DNA of 64,000 nucleotides from JALYUS01 sp038231255 (GTDB taxonomy: Bacteria > Chloroflexota > Chloroflexia > Thermomicrobiales > JALYUS01), in assembly GCA_038231255.1 (NCBI GenBank), contig JBBRLR010000004.1, positions 1-64,000 of the forward strand. The letters run 5' to 3'. The position numbers and the translations under genes were made by a program. Shown here piece after piece: positions 44,762 through 53,085 of this stretch; position 1 is the first letter of the stretch, and every line of letters starts with the position of its first letter. The notes beneath the pieces are model-generated. The model searched no databases, was not told the DNA's origin, and was given only the letters and a program-made list of their open reading frames with translations.

Positions 44762-44893
44762 ACGCAGAGCGCGCAGACATCGCAGAGGGGAGAAGAGAAC
44801 GAACGAAGTGTCTTGAACCGAGAGTTCCTACTTGTTCTCTCTGCGTTCTCTGCGTCCTCTGTGCTCTCTGCGTTACCGTTCCCTTTTCGCCGA
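44762..44893. repeat. Tandem-arm inverted repeat (CGCAGAG-type)
   Basis: AACGCAGAGCGCGCAGACAT then CGCAGAGG opposite CTCTGCGTTCTCTGCGTCCT then CTGTGCTCTCTGCGTT. It starts at the GH2 stop codon and ends just before the ribosome-binding site of the next gene on the same strand. Confidence 0.78.
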
Positions 44894-44906
44894 GTGGAGG
44901 TAGTAC

Positions 44907-45944
44907 ATGCGGACGGTGCGGGTGGCGCTGGTGGGGTTCGGGAATGTTGGGCAGGCGCTGGCGGACCTGCTCGAACAGCGGGCGGACGTGCTCTACCGCC
45001 GGTACCACCTTGACATCAGCATGACGGGGATCGCTACCGCGCGGCACGGCACGATCATCGCGCCGGAAGGGGTGGACCTCGCGCGGACGGTCGCGGCAAT
45101 CGAGGATGATCCGGCGGCGCGGTTGCCGGGCGCGCTGGCGGGCGACATCGCCATGCCCGCCTTTATCGCCACCGTGCCCGCCGACATCATCGTCGAACTC
45201 AGCCCGCTCGCGCCGGAAAGCGGCCAGCCCGCCATCCGCCACTGCGAGACGGCCCTGCGCAACGGCAAGCACGTCGTGACCGCCAATAAAGGCCCCGTCG
45301 CCTATGCCTATCGCCGCCTGCGCGATCTCGCCGTCAGCCAGCATCGCCAATTTCGCTTCGAGTCCGCCGTGATGGATGGCGCGCCGATCTTCGCGCTCGT
45401 CGAAAAGGCGCTGCCCGCGACCGAGGTGCGCGGCTTCCGGGGCGTCATCAACAGCACCTCGAACCTTGTCCTGACGATGATGGCGGCGGGGCAAACGCTG
45501 GCGGAAGCCGTCGCGGAGGCGCAACGGCTCGGCGTCACCGAGGCCGACCCCGCCTACGACCTCGACGGCTGGGACGCGGCGGTCAAGGTCTGCGCGCTGA
45601 TGAACGCGCTGATGGACGCCGATGTGCGCCCCGCCGACATCGAGCGCACCGGCATCGGCGGCATCACCGTGGACGATCTCGCCGCAGCGGCTCAGGCGGG
45701 CAACGCGATCAAACTGGTTGCGGAAGCGTGGCAAGCGCGGGACGGCACGCCGCATGGCCGCGTCGCGCCGCAAACCCTGCCGCTCGCCGACCCGCTCGCC
45801 ACGCTGGCGGGCACGTCCAATATGCTCATCCTCCGCACCGACACGATGGGCGACCTCGCCATCGGCGAGTACGATGGCGGCACTCCGCAGACCGCCTACG
45901 GCGTCCTCGCCGACATCCTCCACATCACGATGAGCGAAGCGTGA
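44907..45944 (+). CDS. hom: Homoserine dehydrogenase
   Basis: Reduces aspartate semialdehyde to homoserine on the way to Thr and Met. The 345-aa short form lacks the C-terminal ACT domain. Seen: VALVGFGNVGQALADLLEQ (NAD(P) loop), VTANKGPVA (catalytic Lys) and DLDGWDAAVKVCALMN. Without an ACT domain, classical threonine feedback is not expected. TGGAGG upstream of the ATG. Not linked to other threonine genes here. Confidence 0.9.
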   Translation: MRTVRVALVGFGNVGQALADLLEQRADVLYRRYHLDISMTGIATARHGTIIAPEGVDLARTVAAIEDDPAARLPGALAGDIAMPAFIATVPADIIVELSPLAPESGQPAIRHCETALRNGKHVVTANKGPVAYAYRRLRDLAVSQHRQFRFESAVMDGAPIFALVEKALPATEVRGFRGVINSTSNLVLTMMAAGQTLAEAVAEAQRLGVTEADPAYDLDGWDAAVKVCALMNALMDADVRPADIERTGIGGITVDDLAAAAQAGNAIKLVAEAWQARDGTPHGRVAPQTLPLADPLATLAGTSNMLILRTDTMGDLAIGEYDGGTPQTAYGVLADILHITMSEA

Positions 45945-45947
45945 CGA

Positions 45948-46105
45948 AACCGCAGAGCCGCAGAGGACGCAGAACGGAATCCGGTGGTGGCGGGCTCCGG
46001 GTACCCTCTGGGTGGCATGCCGCTCTGGTGCAGGCTAAAGCCCGCCACCACCAGGAAAATCGCCCCAACTGCGTAACCCCCAATGCATGGCTCATTGCTC
46101 ATTGC
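45948..46105. repeat. Composite repeat region
   Basis: Three pieces follow the hom stop: a lone left arm of the CGCAGAG type (ACCGCAGAGCCGCAGAGGAC); a palindrome GGTGGTGGCGGGCT...AGCCCGCCACCACC with GGCATGCCGC inside; and GCTCATTGCTCATTGCTCAC. It fills the gap before the convergent flavin reductase gene. Confidence 0.65.
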
Positions 46106-46603
46106 TCACATCGTTAGGCGGGCGTAGCGGCTGCGGTAGGCGAGGAGCGGTTCGCCGTCGTTTTCGGCGAAGGCGAGGACTTCGCCGACGAAGATGCGGT
46201 GATCGCCGCCCCGATAGGTGGCATGGAGGCGGCAATCGAACGACGCAATGGCGGCGCGCAGGAGCGGCGCACCCGTGGTCGCCGTGCGGTACGGCACACC
46301 GCTGAACGTCGCGTTGACGAGCGGCGCGCGGTTGGCGAAGCGATCCGCGAGGAATTCGTCATCCTCCGGTAGCACATTAACCGCAAACGCGCCCGCTTCC
46401 TCGATCATCGCGACGAACGACGAGGTGGCGACGATGCAGACGAGTACGAGCGGCGGTGCGAGCGAGACGAAGGAGAAGCTGCTCGCCGTAATCCCCCGGA
46501 AGCCGAGCGCACTCCGTGTTGTTACGACCGTCACGCCCGCCGCGAACCGTCCCACCGCCCGCCCGAACGCCTCCGCATCGAACGCCGCGCCCGTCTCATC
46601 CAT
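46106..46603 (-). CDS. Flavin reductase family protein (HpaC-like)
   Basis: 165-aa FMN-binding split barrel. Seen: RFAAGVTVVTTRSALGFRGI, TASSFSFVSLAPPLVLV and FAVNVLPED, the layout of NAD(P)H:flavin reductases that feed two-component monooxygenases. TGAGG upstream supports ATG 46603; the frame is open further. No oxygenase gene is adjacent. Different subgroup from the protein at 6167-6829. Confidence 0.85.
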   Translation of the reverse strand: MDETGAAFDAEAFGRAVGRFAAGVTVVTTRSALGFRGITASSFSFVSLAPPLVLVCIVATSSFVAMIEEAGAFAVNVLPEDDEFLADRFANRAPLVNATFSGVPYRTATTGAPLLRAAIASFDCRLHATYRGGDHRIFVGEVLAFAENDGEPLLAYRSRYARLTM

Positions 46604-46647
46604 TGTGCTCGCCTCATTTTCGGTTCGATGTGCGTGACCCAGCCTGT

Positions 46648-47277
46648 TCATTTCGCGAACAGGAAGGAGACAAGGCGCGGCGCGTGCTGATCGTCGTCGT
46701 GCCACCATTCCTTAAGGCCGGTCAGGGTGAAGCCGACGCGCGTCGCTGCATCGAGAAAGTCAGACAGGTGATGCACGAAGGCCGGAGGTTCGATGCGCGC
46801 CTGATCCCGCTGGAACGCGGCTTTGCTGCCCGTGTACTGCTTGAATGGGTGCAATTCGCAGACAAACATCTGGCCCGCAGGCGCCAGCGTCCGTGCCGCC
46901 TCGGCGAAAACAACGGAAAGATCGGCGATGTGTTCAAGTACCAGGTTGCAGACGATCAAATCCACCGACTGATCGGCGCAGGGCCAGGGCTGCATGAGGT
47001 CCGCTGCCGCGAAGGTCACGTTGGGGCCGAACCCCTTGGCTCTGGCCTGCGCAAGCATGCCTTCTGAGAAATCAATGGCATGGACACGGTCGCTAATCTG
47101 CGCGAGCAAGTACGTATTCTTGCCGGTGCCGCAGCCAATTTCGAGGATGGAGCGGTAGCGCCGCCCGGCGAGAACGGTGCGGGTGACCGTCTGATCGAGA
47201 TCGCGGGTCAGGTTGCGATCGGTGTCGTAGGTGGTGGCCCACTGCGTGTATGCGGTTTGGACAGGTGAAAGAGTCAT
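46648..47277 (-). CDS. Class I SAM-dependent methyltransferase (UbiE-like)
   Basis: 209 aa. SAM motif SILEIGCGTGKNTYLLAQ, acidic VHAIDFSEGML, and DLIVCNLVLEHIADL followed by RTLAPAGQMFV. GGAG 6 nt upstream of the ATG. It is transcribed in the same direction as, and 44 nt before, the flavin reductase gene, so the two may be co-expressed. The substrate is unknown. Confidence 0.87.
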   Translation of the reverse strand: MTLSPVQTAYTQWATTYDTDRNLTRDLDQTVTRTVLAGRRYRSILEIGCGTGKNTYLLAQISDRVHAIDFSEGMLAQARAKGFGPNVTFAAADLMQPWPCADQSVDLIVCNLVLEHIADLSVVFAEAARTLAPAGQMFVCELHPFKQYTGSKAAFQRDQARIEPPAFVHHLSDFLDAATRVGFTLTGLKEWWHDDDQHAPRLVSFLFAK

Positions 47278-47461
47278 CGGCGGCTCCAGGACCTGAAAGA
47301 GGCGCTACCGGGTCCGATGGGGCAAGGCAGCGAACACGATCACCGGTACAGCATACCAGACGATGATCGTCACTTTGGAGAAGGCCTCCGCCACGGTGGA
47401 TGCAAACACGCGCCGGGACGCAACGTGTCTCGGTTTCAAGCGCGAGTCCACGACTGGAGAA

Positions 47462-47502
47462 AGGGAACAGGCCGGGAGAGCATATCTCCCGGCCTGTTCC
47501 CT
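47462..47502 (-). terminator. Terminator hairpin with an 18-bp perfect stem
   Basis: AGGGAACAGGCCGGGAGA (47462-47479) is perfectly complementary to TCTCCCGGCCTGTTCCCT (47485-47502) across a 5-nt loop. On the minus strand it begins 17 nt after the stop codon of the 55-aa gene and is followed by TTCTCC, a weak U-tract. The stem is the strongest single hairpin in the window. Confidence 0.7.
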
Positions 47503-47518
47503 GTCCATGTGATGAGTC

Positions 47519-47686
47519 TTAGCGGGTACCGCGCCGCTCCCGCCGCATCTCGGGCAGGGCGTCCGTGCGGATCAGATGCTGCTGCCACTGCGCGGCAAAC
47601 TCCACCGTCCGCTCGACATCCCCGAGCGGCGACAGGACCGCCCGCCCGAACGCGCGGATACCCGCCCGCATCTTCTGTGTGTCCAT
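47519..47686 (-). CDS. Small hypothetical protein, 55 aa, own transcription unit
   Basis: Not recognised. The product begins MDTQKMRAGIRAFGRAVLSP, continues with an amphipathic stretch (ERTVEFAAQWQQHL) and ends strongly basic (EMRRERRGTR). A promoter with 17-bp spacing lies upstream (47773-47801) and a hairpin terminator follows the stop. The ribosome-binding site (GGGAAAGG) is rather far from the ATG. It is the only gene candidate in the 47278-48022 gap. Confidence 0.5.
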   Translation of the reverse strand: MDTQKMRAGIRAFGRAVLSPLGDVERTVEFAAQWQQHLIRTDALPEMRRERRGTR

Positions 47687-47772
47687 CTTTGATAAGCCCT
47701 TTCCCGGCATCGCTGCCGTCATATCGAGAAAGAACGACTCCGCTATTCGCGGCGCAATTCCCTCTAAACAAG

Positions 47773-47801
47773 ACAGTACCATGCAGGGATGGATTGTGCA
47801 A
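47773..47801 (-). promoter_or_regulatory. Putative promoter of the 55-aa gene
   Basis: On the minus strand TTGCAC (47796-47801) and TACTGT (47773-47778) are 17 bp apart, in a locally AT-richer stretch. Leader of about 80 nt. Confidence 0.5.
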
Positions 47802-47935
47802 CTGTTCACAATGTTAGGAAAATGTGAGCCGGTTTGTGCGTACGTTCGCGGTGCGTCGTGCGATTTGGCTCTGTGAACAAAGCGACAATCGGCGAGTTGT
47901 GCGATTGACAAACCGGGGAGAACGGCAAAGAAAGG

Positions 47936-48025
47936 GGGAGTTGAACCACGAAGGCGCGAAGAGCACAAAGGGAGAGGAGAGAGGGAGTTGATTTTTTCGT
48001 TCCATCTTCGCGCCTTCGTGGTTCA
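47936..48025. repeat. Tandem-arm inverted repeat (CACGAAGGC-type)
   Basis: GTTGAACCACGAAGGCGCGA then AGAGCACAAAG opposite CTTCGCGCCTTCGTGGTTCA then AC. The right arm runs into the stop codon of the epimerase gene. Confidence 0.78.
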
Positions 48026-48754
48026 ACTCCCTTTTTCAATCTGGGCGGCGTACCGCTCGGCGTCGTCCTCGGGTTGGTAGCCGAGTTGCTCCTGGGTCGG
48101 GCCGATGTCCCAGTAGCGCCGGGTGTTGCCGGAGATCGCGTAGAAGATGCCCCAGGTGAGCGGCGTCTCGATGGCGCGCCACGCCAGTTGCGCCATGTCG
48201 CGCGGGGAGAGCCAGGTGCTGAGGTTGCGGACATTCGTCGGCTCCGGCAGCCACGAGCCGATGCGCAGGCAGATCACTTCCAGGCCGTGCTCGTCCACAT
48301 AAAGGCGGGCGATCGCCTCGCCGAACGCCTTGGACGCGCCGTAGTAGCCGTCCGGGCGTACCGGCATGTCCGGGTAGCAGGGGCGACCCTTTAGTTCGTA
48401 GTAGCCCGTGACGTGGTTGGTCGTCGCGAAGACCATCCGATGTACGCCCTCATGCCGCATCGCCTCCAGCACCGTGTACTGGCCGACGATGTTGTTGTTG
48501 AGGGCATCTTCCCACGGCGTTTGCACGGCGGAGGATGCCGCAAGATGGATCACGGCGTCGCAGCCGCGCATCGCGGCGCGCATTCCGTCCATGTCGGTGA
48601 GATCGGTCTGGACGATCTCTTCGCCCTCCCGCGCGGGGCCGACGGGTGTCCCGCCCGGCCGCTCCTGCAGACGCAGCGCGTACCGCCCTTTCAGCAGTTC
48701 CCGGAGCGACTCCCCGATCTTCCCACTTGCGCCGGTCATCAAAACCTTTTTCAT
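48023..48754 (-). CDS. NAD-dependent epimerase/dehydratase, uronate-dehydrogenase-like
   Basis: 243-aa extended short-chain dehydrogenase. Seen: VLMTGASGKIGESL (NAD loop), HLAASSAV, catalytic YGASK with the preceding ATTNHVTGYY, and RIGSWLPEPTNVRNLSTWLS, which resembles uronate dehydrogenases that oxidise glucuronate/galacturonate to aldarolactones. GGAGG upstream of the ATG. The short length also fits this subgroup. Substrate assignment is by resemblance only. Confidence 0.82.
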   Translation of the reverse strand: MKKVLMTGASGKIGESLRELLKGRYALRLQERPGGTPVGPAREGEEIVQTDLTDMDGMRAAMRGCDAVIHLAASSAVQTPWEDALNNNIVGQYTVLEAMRHEGVHRMVFATTNHVTGYYELKGRPCYPDMPVRPDGYYGASKAFGEAIARLYVDEHGLEVICLRIGSWLPEPTNVRNLSTWLSPRDMAQLAWRAIETPLTWGIFYAISGNTRRYWDIGPTQEQLGYQPEDDAERYAAQIEKGS

Positions 48755-48916
48755 CTCCGCCTCCAGATAGGACTAAGGGCTACGGACTGAGGACTGAGTA
48801 TAGCGCATCGTTGCATTTGCATTGGGGCTGGGGAGACGGGCTGTTTGCCGCAGTCGCTCACACCGTTTACCATGCGGCGGGCGGCGATGTGGGCGATGCC
48901 AAAGGAGCGGTGTGCG

Positions 48917-49381
48917 ATGTCCTACGATGTGTACGTCAACCTGAAGTACGACGATGACGTCGTCCGGCGCATCGTGGACATCGCGCCGCGCGTAGATTTC
49001 TTCGGCGATGGTGAAACGCTGACCTTCGCGCCGAGTGACTTCGCGCCGCACAACGACCGCTTCCGGAGCACGCCGGAGCATCAGTTCATCGTCGAGCAGA
49101 GCAGCGGCACGCTCGACAGCCACGGCTTTCTTATCATCATCAACCGTGCCGGTCGCTCCCTCGCCCTCCACGATAACGGGCCGAGCGGGTTTGCCCATGC
49201 CCGCGAGACGATCCGCGATTTCAGCGCCTGGGTGCGCGCGCATGTGCCGGGCGCGAAGTTCAATGTTGCCAGCATTGCCAGCACCGATGGCTACGCGGAT
49301 TATGCCTACGTCGGCGCGATGGGAGGCTGGCAAGTCACCGACGCGGGCAACGGCCTCAATCCTGCCGCTGCGGCGATCTGA
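48917..49381 (+). CDS. Hypothetical protein, 154 aa
   Basis: No family recognised. It begins MSYDVYVNLKYDDDVVRRIV and has a mixed alpha/beta look: FLIIINRAGRSLALHDNG, then FSAWVRAHVPGAKFNV and a Gly/Ala-rich end. AAAGGAG upstream sets ATG 48917 although the frame opens at 48845. No signal peptide or membrane segment. Codon use matches its neighbours. Confidence 0.6.
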   Translation: MSYDVYVNLKYDDDVVRRIVDIAPRVDFFGDGETLTFAPSDFAPHNDRFRSTPEHQFIVEQSSGTLDSHGFLIIINRAGRSLALHDNGPSGFAHARETIRDFSAWVRAHVPGAKFNVASIASTDGYADYAYVGAMGGWQVTDAGNGLNPAAAAI

Positions 49382-49383
49382 GA

Positions 49384-49530
49384 AAACCTCACCCCCATCC
49401 CTTCGCCATCGCAATGGCGAGGGGTGCCTCCTCTGAACTGTCGTGACATTCCTCATACGTCCCGATCTACTGGAGGTCATTCCCCCTCTCCATCGCAATA
49501 GAGAGGGGCAGGGGGGTGAGGTTTCTCGAC
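49384..49530. repeat. Inverted repeat of the CCTCACCCCCATCCC class
   Basis: AAAACCTCACCCCCATCCCT at the left pairs with AGGGGCAGGGGGGTGAGGTT at the right. Inner CCATCGCAATGG and CCCTCTCCATCGC/GAGAGGGG hairpins are present. It follows the hypothetical gene and precedes the TetR gene. Confidence 0.7.
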
Positions 49531-49605
49531 CCGACTGTTATACTCGTCCCTGCAATGAGAGCGTGTGTGTATCCACGGCGTATACGTCGTTGCCGGGGGC
49601 GTGGC

Positions 49606-50247
49606 ATGGTGCAAAAAACGATCCGGCTACCCCGCGCCGAGCGGCGCAGACAGATATTGACGATCGCCGCGCAGGCATTCGCGGAGCGCGGATTCAGCGG
49701 CGTGACAATGGAGGAGATCGCCGGGCGCGTCGGCGTGACGCGTCTGATCCTGTATCGCGCTTTCGCTTCCAAGGAAGATTTGTATCGTGCCATTCTCAGC
49801 GACACCGCAGCCCGACTGACCGACGCAATGGCGGAGGCCGTCGCGCTCCCCACCGCCCCGAGCGGCGCTGCCCTCCGCGCCTACCTCGACGCGGCCCGCT
49901 GGAACCCGGCGGCGTTCATGCTCCTGTTCACAGGCGCGGCGGAAAGCCCGCTCGGCATTGAGATCGAGGCAGCGCGCCATCGGGTGCGTGAGGAGATCGC
50001 GCGGCAGGCGCTCACCCAAGCTGCGAAGGAGGGGATCACTCCCGACCCCTTCTGGTCGCCCCTCGTCGCCGAACTGACCTTCGCCATCGTCGAGCACGGT
50101 ACGCAACGGTGGCTGGACGCTGCGCCGACCCCGGCCGCCGATGATGCATTCGTTGAATACCTCCAGCGCGGCGTGAGCGGCATGTTGGGTGGCATCGCGG
50201 CGGGCCACTTCAATTTGCGTTTCCCCGCTGGCCGTGCCCGCAACTGA
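49606..50247 (+). CDS. TetR/AcrR family transcriptional regulator
   Basis: 213 aa. The N-terminal helix-turn-helix is clear: RRQILTIAAQAFAERGFSGV, MEEIAGRVGVTRLILYRAFA and KEDLYRAIL. The C-terminal ligand domain is unassigned. The frame opens at 49516; ATG 49606 gives the usual short N-terminus. Target genes are not evident; the convergent neighbours are a toxin-antitoxin pair. Confidence 0.88.
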   Translation: MVQKTIRLPRAERRRQILTIAAQAFAERGFSGVTMEEIAGRVGVTRLILYRAFASKEDLYRAILSDTAARLTDAMAEAVALPTAPSGAALRAYLDAARWNPAAFMLLFTGAAESPLGIEIEAARHRVREEIARQALTQAAKEGITPDPFWSPLVAELTFAIVEHGTQRWLDAAPTPAADDAFVEYLQRGVSGMLGGIAAGHFNLRFPAGRARN

Positions 50248-50305
50248 TTCCCGGCGCGACATACCCGATTGGCGCGTCATATCCCGCCATGTGTTTGCGT
50301 TCGTC

Positions 50306-50959
50306 CTACCGCGCAACGAGGCTGTTCGCGAGCATGATGTGGAGGATCGTTGGGCGAAGATCGGGATGATCGAGAGGGATAATCCGATCGGGTGGGCAGA
50401 CGAGATCGTCCCGCGTACCCTCGTAGAGGGCGAGGGCAATCTCGTGGTTGTGCGCGTTCGGATAAAGTATTCCGTCAATGTCCGGGTAGGTCGCCGGGGT
50501 TTCGTAGAAATACCGCGACCAGGGCTGCGAAAGCGTGTGATCGCATGCGGCAACGGCGGCGACGGTACCCGCGTTCATCGCCGCTTTCCCGCGAAGGTCC
50601 AAGAGGCGGAGATTCCGCCAGACGACCGGCGTCGCGATGTGCCAATGCGCGAATTCGACGATGCCCGTGTCGCCGAAGATTTCGACGAGACACGAGGAGA
50701 GTCCGTTCGATTGGTCGGTTGACCAGCCGCCGTAATAGATCCCGCGCGCGGGATCATCCGTTGGCTTGCCGGTGGCCGCATCGCGCCGGTGGTGATCGAA
50801 TCGCCATTTGGGACCGTGATAGCGGAAGGAGAGCGCCGTCTGGCGATACCGGCTCGTCGGATCGAACAAACGAACAAGCGCGGCGCCGGATGGCACCGCG
50901 CAGAATTTCGGGTATAAGCGGCGGGTCGGGTCGGGCGGAGGTGGGCTGACGACGACCAC
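50306..50959 (-). CDS. RES-domain toxin (probable NAD+ phosphorylase/glycohydrolase)
   Basis: 217 aa. RES toxins deplete NAD+ in the host cell. Candidate active-site residues are the Arg of PKWRFDHHRRD, the Tyr of RGIYYGGWS and the Glu of SCLVEIFGDTG; the usual serine is less obvious. The start is GTG, 1 nt after the antitoxin stop, so the pair is translationally coupled with antitoxin first. Assignment rests on these motifs and on the antitoxin neighbour. Confidence 0.78.
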   Translation of the reverse strand: MVVVSPPPPDPTRRLYPKFCAVPSGAALVRLFDPTSRYRQTALSFRYHGPKWRFDHHRRDAATGKPTDDPARGIYYGGWSTDQSNGLSSCLVEIFGDTGIVEFAHWHIATPVVWRNLRLLDLRGKAAMNAGTVAAVAACDHTLSQPWSRYFYETPATYPDIDGILYPNAHNHEIALALYEGTRDDLVCPPDRIIPLDHPDLRPTILHIMLANSLVAR

Positions 50960-50960
50960 G

Positions 50961-51578
50961 CTAGTTCACCCCAACAGCCTCAGCGAGTGCAATGATCCGC
51001 GCGACATCGCCCCGTTTCAGTACATCGAGCGGGGACGCACCCTCCAGATGCTGATTCGCGCGCGTGAGCCAGCTCACCTTCGCGAGCGGCGATACGTCGA
51101 GCGCCTTGAGCGCCATCGGCAAGCCCGCGACGACGCCATCCGGCCCCTCGGCATCGAATTGCCAGAGCGGAAAGTACCACGCGCCGCGATCCTGCACGCC
51201 CAGCAAGGTGCCGCTCTCGACGCGGTCGTGGGGGGTTTGCCGACTTGTCCCCAGCAGCTTCGCCACCTGCGGCGCCGTAATCGCATCCTTCAGCAACTCA
51301 CGCCGCCGTGCGAACGACGCGGTCAGCACGCGTGTTTCCAACTCGACGATCTCGATGGGGGTGTAGGTCCGCCCACCGGTAAGGGTATTGATGAGATCGG
51401 CATGGGACGCATCGGGGGCGCGTGTTTCGAGCGCGCGCTCGACGCGAGAAAGCGCTTCGGTCTGCTCTGCGGGATCGAGGTCGTTTAATCGGGACTCGAT
51501 GCCCCGCGCGGCCTTGATGATCGTTGGCCGGTCCTTTTTGTTGTACCGCGTCGGATCCGTGATCTGGATAGCGATCAT
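50961..51578 (-). CDS. Xre/MbcA/ParS-type antitoxin of the RES toxin
   Basis: 205 aa. The middle contains LLKDAITAPQVAKLLGTSRQ, a helix-turn-helix-like segment, followed by GVQDRGAWYFPLWQFD and the C-terminal toxin-binding region (ANQHLEGASPLDVLKRGDVA) typical of this group. It is longer than usual, with an N-terminal extension of about 90 residues. GGAAAG upstream supports ATG 51578. It would neutralise the toxin and repress the operon. Confidence 0.8.
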   Translation of the reverse strand: MIAIQITDPTRYNKKDRPTIIKAARGIESRLNDLDPAEQTEALSRVERALETRAPDASHADLINTLTGGRTYTPIEIVELETRVLTASFARRRELLKDAITAPQVAKLLGTSRQTPHDRVESGTLLGVQDRGAWYFPLWQFDAEGPDGVVAGLPMALKALDVSPLAKVSWLTRANQHLEGASPLDVLKRGDVARIIALAEAVGVN

Positions 51579-51667
51579 CGTCTTTCCGTGAACCCTTTCC
51601 TGCACCTGACCGGTCACCTAAAGGAAGAATAACACGCGGCGTCAGAGATGTCAAGGCGCAAGAGATG

Positions 51668-52933
51668 TCAAGTGTTTGGGGTGTCGTTGCGTGCGTTGCG
51701 CGTCGCACCTGGCGCGTTGAGATCGCGGAATACGGGGAGGGCGAGCAGCACCACCGTGGTGAGCGCGAACAAGGCGCCGATGCCAAGAAAGAGTGTCCGC
51801 AGCCCGATTGGGTCAATGAGCACGCCCGCGACGCCCCGTCCAAGCGGAATGAAGGCGAAGGAGAGCGCCGTGGTGATCCCCTGAACTCGACCGAGCAGCG
51901 CGGGTGGCACTCGTTCCTGCCGGATCGTTGTGGTCAGCGGGTTGACCATGCCGACGGCAAGGCCGTAGACGAATGTGACCGCGACAAGCGCGACGAAGGG
52001 TAGACGCAAAGCGAGCGCGCTGAAAGTGATCGCTCCACCGATTGGGTAGAGCGCCAACACGCCCAACCGGGGCAGGCGGTGCCCGATGGCGGCGAACAGG
52101 AACGAACTGACGATGGCGCCCGCACCGAGCGCCGCGAGGATCGCCCCGAAACTGACCGCCGTGCCGAAGGCGCGCTTCGCGTAGACGGCGAGCAGCAGCG
52201 ACCACGGCGCTTCGATCAGGTTGGTGAACAAGAAGAGCACGGTGAGCGCGCGCAGCGTCCGGTCGCCGGCGAGGAAGCGCCACCCCTCGGCGAGATCGGC
52301 GAAATATCGGCGCGGCCCGGTACCGCGTGGCGCGGTGTACATGCGATGGGGGATGATCACGCCGATCACCGCAGCGGAGAAGGCGAACGACGCGGCATCG
52401 AGCCAGAGGACATTGCTCGCGCCGAAGACGGCAATCAGGACACCGGCGAGCGGTGGCCCGAAGAGGATCGCGAAACGCGGTACGGACTGGACGACCGCAT
52501 TAGCCCGTTCCAGCCGCATCCCGGCGAAGGCCGCGAGATCGGGGACGAGGCTCTCTCGCGCGGTGCTCCCCGGTGTATTGAAGAGATTAGCGAGGAAGGT
52601 GAGCGCGAGCAGTTGCCAGAAGGCCAGCCCAACCGTGTGATAAAGCAGAGGGATCAGGGCGATGGTCAGGCCGCTTGTCAGGTCCGCCAGCACGCTTGTG
52701 CGTTTAAAACCGAGCCGGTCCACGAGCGTGCCGCCGAAGATGCCGCCGAAAATGAATGGGAGTGTCGCGAAAACGCCCGTCAGCCCCGTCTTCGCCGCGC
52801 TGTTCGTTGTTTGTAGGACGAACCACGGGATCGCGACACTGGTCAGCATGCTGCCGGTAAGCGAGACGATTCCTGCGACGGTCAGCGAGGCGATCGGCAG
52901 TCGTTGTGTCGGTGTCGCGTGCGTGATCGCCAT
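51668..52933 (-). CDS. MFS transporter (MFS_3-like)
   Basis: 421 aa, 12 membrane segments. The loop GGTLVDRLGFKRTSVLADLTSG and APRGTGPRRYFADLAEGWRFL are typical of the macrolide-efflux-like MFS_3 group. GGAGGAG upstream of the ATG. It has its own promoter with a palindrome over the -35 box, so it is probably repressor-controlled. Confidence 0.88.
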   Translation of the reverse strand: MAITHATPTQRLPIASLTVAGIVSLTGSMLTSVAIPWFVLQTTNSAAKTGLTGVFATLPFIFGGIFGGTLVDRLGFKRTSVLADLTSGLTIALIPLLYHTVGLAFWQLLALTFLANLFNTPGSTARESLVPDLAAFAGMRLERANAVVQSVPRFAILFGPPLAGVLIAVFGASNVLWLDAASFAFSAAVIGVIIPHRMYTAPRGTGPRRYFADLAEGWRFLAGDRTLRALTVLFLFTNLIEAPWSLLLAVYAKRAFGTAVSFGAILAALGAGAIVSSFLFAAIGHRLPRLGVLALYPIGGAITFSALALRLPFVALVAVTFVYGLAVGMVNPLTTTIRQERVPPALLGRVQGITTALSFAFIPLGRGVAGVLIDPIGLRTLFLGIGALFALTTVVLLALPVFRDLNAPGATRNARNDTPNT

Positions 52934-52968
52934 CCTGCGTTACTCCTCCATCGTGACATCTCACGAAG

Positions 52969-52999
52969 AGCGTAGTACAAGATATTGATTTTGTCAATA
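52969..52999 (-). promoter_or_regulatory. Promoter with overlapping operator of the MFS gene
   Basis: On the minus strand TTGACA (52992-52997) and TACGCT (52969-52974) are 17 bp apart. The palindrome TATTGATTTTGTCAATA (52983-52999) covers the -35 box and would block it if bound by a dimeric repressor. The surrounding 80 bp are strikingly AT-rich. Confidence 0.65.
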
Positions 53000-53029
53000 A
53001 CAGAATGAATTTTATTGAGCATAGAGTGA

Positions 53030-53067
53030 CATTAAAAAGAAATCGGGCAGGTACATCACCTGCCCGA
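53030..53067 (-). terminator. Rho-independent terminator of the cysO-moeZ gene
   Basis: TCGGGCAGGT (minus-strand reading) pairs perfectly with ACCTGCCCGA across 5 nt and is followed by TTTCTTTTT. It starts 19 nt after the stop codon. Confidence 0.88.
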
Positions 53068-53085
53068 TGGAGGAAACGAAAGTCA

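Noticed and set aside
47278..48022. tRNA or riboswitch in the long gap
   Set aside because: No cloverleaf with a CCA-adjacent acceptor stem or known riboswitch core was seen; only the small gene, its terminator and a repeat are supported.
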